This document shows positions 60,356 through 64,000 of a stretch of 64,000 nucleotides of DNA, piece by piece. Source of the DNA: Ochotona curzoniae (lineage: Eukaryota; Chordata; Mammalia; Lagomorpha; Ochotonidae). Position 1 is the first letter of the stretch; each line of letters opens with the position of its first letter. The notes beneath the pieces were generated by a model. It saw only the letters and a list, made by a program, of their open reading frames with translations. It was not told the DNA's origin and did not search any database. Where the stretch lies: positions 806,001 to 870,000 of the forward strand of contig NW_024465746.1 of the NCBI RefSeq assembly GCF_017591425.1, given 5' to 3'. Made by a program: the position numbers and the translations under genes.

Positions 60356-60481
60356 CCAAATGAAAATCAAACGAATATACCCCTTGCAGAGCTGAACAAG
60401 TCTCTTCTCTACAGTGCTCCTATTGATCCGACAGAGTGGGTTGGCCTCAGGAAGTCTTCTCCTTTGCTTGTGTATCTGAGG
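60356..60481 (+). CDS. PIEZO2: PIEZO2 coding exon 16 of window (126 bp)
   Basis: Acceptor ...tcccttttag, donor AGG|gtaagg. Forty-two codons, phase 0 at both ends, from PNENQTNIPLAELNKSLLYS to SSPLLVYLR. It has sequons NQT and NKS and looks extracellular. The middle (PIDPTEWVGLRK) is conserved in PIEZO2. No membrane helix lies within the exon. Confidence 0.97.
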
Positions 60482-61776
60482 GTAAGGGTTTCGACAATCT
60501 GCTGCACAGTTGGCAGCCAGGATCCTGCCCTTTGAGTTTCCAAATATCCCACACGACAGTCATCTTGTCTTCTCTTGCGTTTGGAACCACCTTTAGAACC
60601 ATGACAAAATGTTGCAGTCAACGTTCCATTGTGCTAAAGAGAAATGGACTAAGCAGTCTAAAAATGATTATATAAATTAAATTAAATGCATATATATATA
60701 TATGCACTCCAATCTAATCTATCCATTAATGAATGAGGTCAATGGGGTCATTAGAACTGAAATGTCCCCAAAACACATCATTCAATTTAGAAAGCAAGTT
60801 TCAGACTTCTGAGCATAATATTACTTCTTCTAAACCCGAAGAAAAATATTGAAGTAACTCTTTCAACGAAGTAAATAGATCTTTTTTTAAAATAGAGCAA
60901 AGTGATTGTTTCTGAGAAGTGAGTGTCTTGTTGCAAGAAGTCTTTGCTGCCTACATTCTATTTCTTCATACTTAAAAAAGCATAGGTTACATTTAGAAAT
61001 AAGGAAGCACATCTCTGCTGAAGAACTTTTGTTTCACATAGTTTTGCAAGCGTAATGAAAACCATGTGGGTTGGAATTTCCACTTTCGCCTTGATGGATA
61101 GTCAGAGCAGTTCCTACCATACCACACTGACTTAAAGGTTAAACCTTCCCACAGAGGCTTTTACATATGACAAGCATTCCATTTTCTTTGTGTCGATTTC
61201 TAATTTTTCTTCTCACGGAAGATATATTTTATAGATAAAGCCTACCACCAGTAGTTATTACAAGGATAAAGCAAATTAAAATTTGAAAAGGTGATTAAAA
61301 TGTTGGGCTTCCATGGTTTCTTTCACAAGTGCGGTTTCCTGTCGTTGCTGTTATCACTGCTGGTACTTCTCCATTTTCCGCACTCTGGACAGATTTCAGA
61401 GACGCACAGCCCCTCCAGACATTCCTAGGGTGTCTCCCTACCATTTGGCGTTTCTAGTTGAACCTCCTGCCCCCAGGTAACTGGACGCTGCTTCCTCGGA
61501 ATGTGGTGTGAACTTTTGCAGGAGGAGGAATATGAGGCCATGGTCTTATGCCTGGAGAGTCCAGACCTCATTACCATAGACATTAGCCATTCCCTATAAT
61601 GAAGATACCTTCATCCCAAAACAACACAAACTAAAGGAATATTGAGCTTAATAATGGTGTTTAATAGAGGTGGGATTTTATAAAAATCATCATCTAGACC
61701 TCCAGAATCAAATACGATGACTTTTAGAGGTGGCTTCTGGCTTACCGAGTTCTGTTTTCTTCCTTATTGTTTGTAG
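60482..61776 (+). other. PIEZO2: PIEZO2 intron (1,295 bp)
   Basis: GT-AG intron, phase 0. A short (AT)n run lies near 60690-60704. Nothing else was recognised. Confidence 0.85.
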
Positions 61777-61977
61777 AACAATCTGCTAATGCTGGCTATT
61801 CTGGCCTTTGAAGTCACCATCTATCGCCATCAGGAATACTACCGGGGTCGAAACAAACTCACAGCTCCCGTGTCTAAGACAATCTTCCATGACATCACAA
61901 GACTCCACCTAGACGACGGGCTGGTTAACTGTGCCAAGTATTTCATCAATTACTTCTTCTACAAATTTGGTCTGGAG
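61777..61977 (+). CDS. PIEZO2: PIEZO2 coding exon 17 of window (201 bp)
   Basis: Acceptor ...ttgtttgtag, donor GAG|gtgagt. Sixty-seven codons, phase 0 at both ends. The first 15 residues form a helix (NNLLMLAILAFEVTI), followed by a basic and aromatic linker (YRHQEYYRGRNKLTAPVS), an amphipathic part (IFHDITRLHLDDGLVNCAKYF) and the start of the next helix (INYFFYKFGLE). Very close to remembered human sequence. Confidence 0.98.
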
Positions 61978-62470
61978 GTGAGTTTCCCCAATACTTGTTT
62001 TGTTGGTCTTGCCATGAAAACTTGAGTAGCTACTTCGCGGCTGTTGGCTCCCACAGCCTGTGACACAGCTCCACGCAATGGCTCCCGTCACCTCCACCTC
62101 AGCAGGCAGTGTTTCTCCCAGTGGGTTAACCTGGTTTCATTGAGTTTTTCAAGACCAGTTGCCAGTGATGCCCTACCTCCCAGCGGTGCCCTGGATCTCC
62201 AAAGCTAGCTCAGTAAGTGGATGTATGTTGCCAGATTAGCTGGTTTCTTATTAAGAATGTATTCATCTTTATTTGTGCATTCTGAAAGTCTTGCCTGTAA
62301 CCACAAAGAACTGTTTCAACTTGAATTGATAGTGCCTATTCCTTGATAGAATGCATTTACAACAGGTATGTTTTGTCTTGTTGTCATTATCTTCACTTGT
62401 AACATAACCAGTGTTTTTGTTGTTGTTGTTTGTTTGTTTTGATTTTTGTTTTTTTTTGGGGGGGGGAGAA

Positions 62471-62905
62471 ATGAGAGAACTTAAAAAGTTCATGGAAATT
62501 TTTAATTAAAAGGTGTTTATGGGGCAGGCATATGATGCTGCAATTTAGATGTTACTCCGGATGCCTGTTTCACATGTCGAAGTGCCTCCCCTTGGAGGCA
62601 GCAAGTGATGGGTCAAGTACTTAGCTCCGTATCATTCACACAGAAGAGCCACACTGACTCACCAACGCCAGGCTTTGGCTTGGCTTGACCCCACCCTAGT
62701 GGCGTGGGAATCAGGATAGTGAACCAACTGGTGAAAGACTTTCTTTCTCTCTCTCTCTCTCTCTCTCTGCCTTCTAATAAGTAGAAATAAATGCATCCTA
62801 AAACTTCTTTTGAAGATAAATTCACTTTGATGCAAAAAATTAGAAAACCTTGCATTGCTTTTTCATAATACATGGACTTTTGCACAAATTTTTCAAAGAT
62901 CAAAG
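62471..62905. repeat. MITE-like repeat split by a nested SINE
   Basis: Left part 'gagaacttaaaaagttcatg' (62475-62520), then a sense-oriented old SINE (62521-62795, starting ggggcaggcatatgatgctg and ending in a (CT)n run and A-rich tail), then the right part 'gcattgctttttcataatac' to 'aaatttttcaaag'. The nesting shows the MITE-like element is older than the SINE. Confidence 0.6.
62521..62795 (+). mobile_element. Old SINE nested in a MITE-like repeat
   Basis: Sense-order landmarks: 'ggatgcctgtttcacatgtc', 'gatgggtcaagtacttagct' and the pyrimidine run at 62742-62768 before 'aataagtagaaataaatgc'. Diverged. Confidence 0.65.
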
Positions 62906-63146
62906 ATTCATGAATTTCAAATTTTTTGTGCCAGATATACGTATTCTTAATTTACTTTCCAAGAACATCTTAAAACTGTTTCGTATTTTTGTCAAAAGAC
63001 ACTGAAAAGGGCAAGAGTTAAGAAACCTGTGCTTCCAGACCTGTCCTAAGGCATACAGGTCCCTGCCGCCTGCTCAGGCCTGACACCTGACCAACACTTC
63101 CCTTCCCTGTCAACCCACTTTTCTGCCTCTTGTCTTCCTTACACAG

Positions 63147-63351
63147 ACCTGTTTCCTAATGTCAGTGAACGTGATTGGTCAGCGGATGGATTTCTATGCC
63201 ATGATCCACGCCTGCTGGCTCATTGCAGTCTTGTACCGCCGCAGAAGGAAAGCCATCGCAGAGATCTGGCCCAAATACTGCTGCTTCCTGGCTTGCATCA
63301 TCACCTTCCAGTACTTCATCTGCGTCGGCATCCCTCCTTCGCCCTGCAGAG
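63147..63351 (+). CDS. PIEZO2: PIEZO2 coding exon 18 of window (205 bp)
   Basis: Acceptor ...ccttacacag, donor AGAG|gtgagc. Sixty-eight codons plus one base, from TCFLMSVNVIGQRMDF to GIPPSPCR. It has helices TCFLMSVNVI, FYAMIHACWLIAVLY and YCCFLACIITFQYFICVGI, with the strongly basic intracellular turn RRRRKAIAEIW between the last two. Closely matches PIEZO2. Confidence 0.98.
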
Positions 63352-63449
63352 GTGAGCTGCTCCGCCTCAGCCATTGGCTCTTAGCAGAAGCCATTGCCCA
63401 ATGGAACATCCAGAGCAGTGATTCTGTTGCTCACCACTTCCCCCTACAG
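63352..63449 (+). other. PIEZO2: PIEZO2 short intron (98 bp)
   Basis: GT-AG intron, phase 1, close to the lower size limit for mammalian introns, with a C-rich acceptor tract (acttccccctacag). An open frame runs through it from the previous exon, but protein alignment and phases require its removal. Confidence 0.93.
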
Positions 63450-63551
63450 ATTACCCATGGAGGTTCAAGGGTGCCAACTTCAATGATAACATCATCAAGT
63501 GGCTGTACTTTCCAGACTTCATTGTGAGGCCCAACCCCGTGTTCCTTGTCT
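63450..63551 (+). CDS. PIEZO2: PIEZO2 coding exon 19 of window (102 bp)
   Basis: Acceptor ...cccctacag, donor GTCT|gtaagt. Two bases complete Asp, then 33 codons (YPWRFKGANFNDNIIKWLYF, then PDFIVRPNPVFLV), then T of a split Tyr whose remainder lies in an exon beyond the window. It is an extracellular or linker segment. Because the codon is left incomplete, the gene clearly continues to the right. Confidence 0.97.
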
Positions 63552-64000
63552 GTAAGTGCTTCAGCCCCAGGGCCCTCTGGGTTTCGGTATTTAAGTTTCT
63601 GGTGGCTTGTCATTATGATGTGTGCACTGCTTCATGTACTGGACTTTAGAATCACAGGAGGGCTTCTTTAGGCATTAATGGCACAAGTCATGAATTACCT
63701 GTTGTGTTTGCACTATTGAAAAGTCAATATTCCATGAGCTTATCCCCCAGTGCAGACCCTTATACGTACCCACCAGTGTCCACACATCTATTCTTTAAAA
63801 GATAGAGGAGAGTGAAGGACCATATGTTCCGTGAAGGAGTGGTTTCTGGCGGTCACAACACACAGACCAAAGCCAAGGACAGGGCTGTGACTGCTAGGAG
63901 CATACTGCCCAGACTTCAATCACCAGAAAGCCAGGCTACAGTCTCTAAGCCCTCCCAGGCAGCTGCAAAGGCTGGAGTGGTCCCACACACACGTCTAAGA
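63552..64000 (+). other. PIEZO2: PIEZO2 intron, 5' part, to the right edge
   Basis: Starts gtaagt and runs off the window. No recognisable repeat or exon in these 449 bases. Confidence 0.85.

Larger units (their letters stand above)
61978..63146 (+). other. PIEZO2: PIEZO2 intron (1,169 bp)
   Basis: GT-AG intron, phase 0. Most of its second half is a MITE-like palindrome split by an old SINE (62471-62905). Confidence 0.85.
1..64000 (+). other. PIEZO2: PIEZO2 gene, internal part (introns and 19 coding exons)
   Basis: The whole window appears to lie inside one transcription unit. Nineteen + strand blocks between 20406 and 63551 encode consecutive pieces of PIEZO2, a plasma-membrane, homotrimeric, mechanically gated cation channel of touch and proprioceptive neurons and Merkel cells. 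Block order, reading phase and splice sites (AG acceptor throughout; GT donor except one GC) agree at every junction. The product begins inside the N-terminal blade, in a segment starting LFGIKSVIQT, and ends at NPVFLV. The pore module at the C-terminus, the start codon and the promoter are not here. PIEZO1 is excluded because loop sequences such as SPVQITAERRRSLWYATHY are PIEZO2-type. Assignment rests on remembered human and mouse protein sequence, not on a search. Confidence 0.97.

Noticed and set aside
1..64000. Bacterial-type features (operons, ribosome binding sites, phage or defence systems)
   Set aside because: Spliced exons, SINEs, L1 and microsatellites show a mammalian chromosome; such features do not apply.

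Overview
The window is a piece of a mammalian genome. It holds the 5'-middle part of one large gene, PIEZO2, which encodes a mechanically activated cation channel, read on the + strand. Nineteen internal coding exons can be placed to the base between 20406 and 63551. Together they give 2,831 coding bases (about 943 residues) that match the vertebrate PIEZO2 protein in order. By my memory of the human protein this is roughly residues 310-1250 of about 2,750-2,820. The start codon, the promoter, the first exons, the pore domain and the 3' end are all outside the window. I found no second gene on either strand.

The organism is most likely a lagomorph, probably a pika (Ochotona). The evidence is a dense population of tRNA-derived C-type SINEs (body with 'gggagtgaatcatcgg', tail ending in TAATAAAAATAAATAAAT) plus an L1 whose 3' end reads 'cctataaaactgta...aacaataaaa'. 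This is recognition from memory; no database was searched.

Layout: 1-20405 is intron with old SINEs, an ancient L1 fragment, a 15-bp minisatellite and simple repeats. 20406-45798 holds ten constitutive-looking exons coding for membrane helices of the N-terminal blade and acidic cytoplasmic loops. 48706-48747 and 53387-53419 are two short cassette exons (42 and 33 bp) with matching phases, so each can be skipped without changing frame; PIEZO2 is known to be alternatively spliced here. 53796-63551 holds seven more exons. Phases agree at every junction and no exon contains a stop or frameshift, so the gene looks intact.

The most unusual observations are: a GC-AG intron at 55665; a young L1 at 43978-44908 made of three rearranged segments and lying back-to-back with a SINE at the same TTTTAAAA site; a second L1 at 32442-32978 with both a 5' inversion and an apparent 3' transduction; and a 27-bp minisatellite beside a splice donor, across which the exon frame stays open. 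I saw no new multi-gene system. The novelty here lies in transposon structure and splicing.
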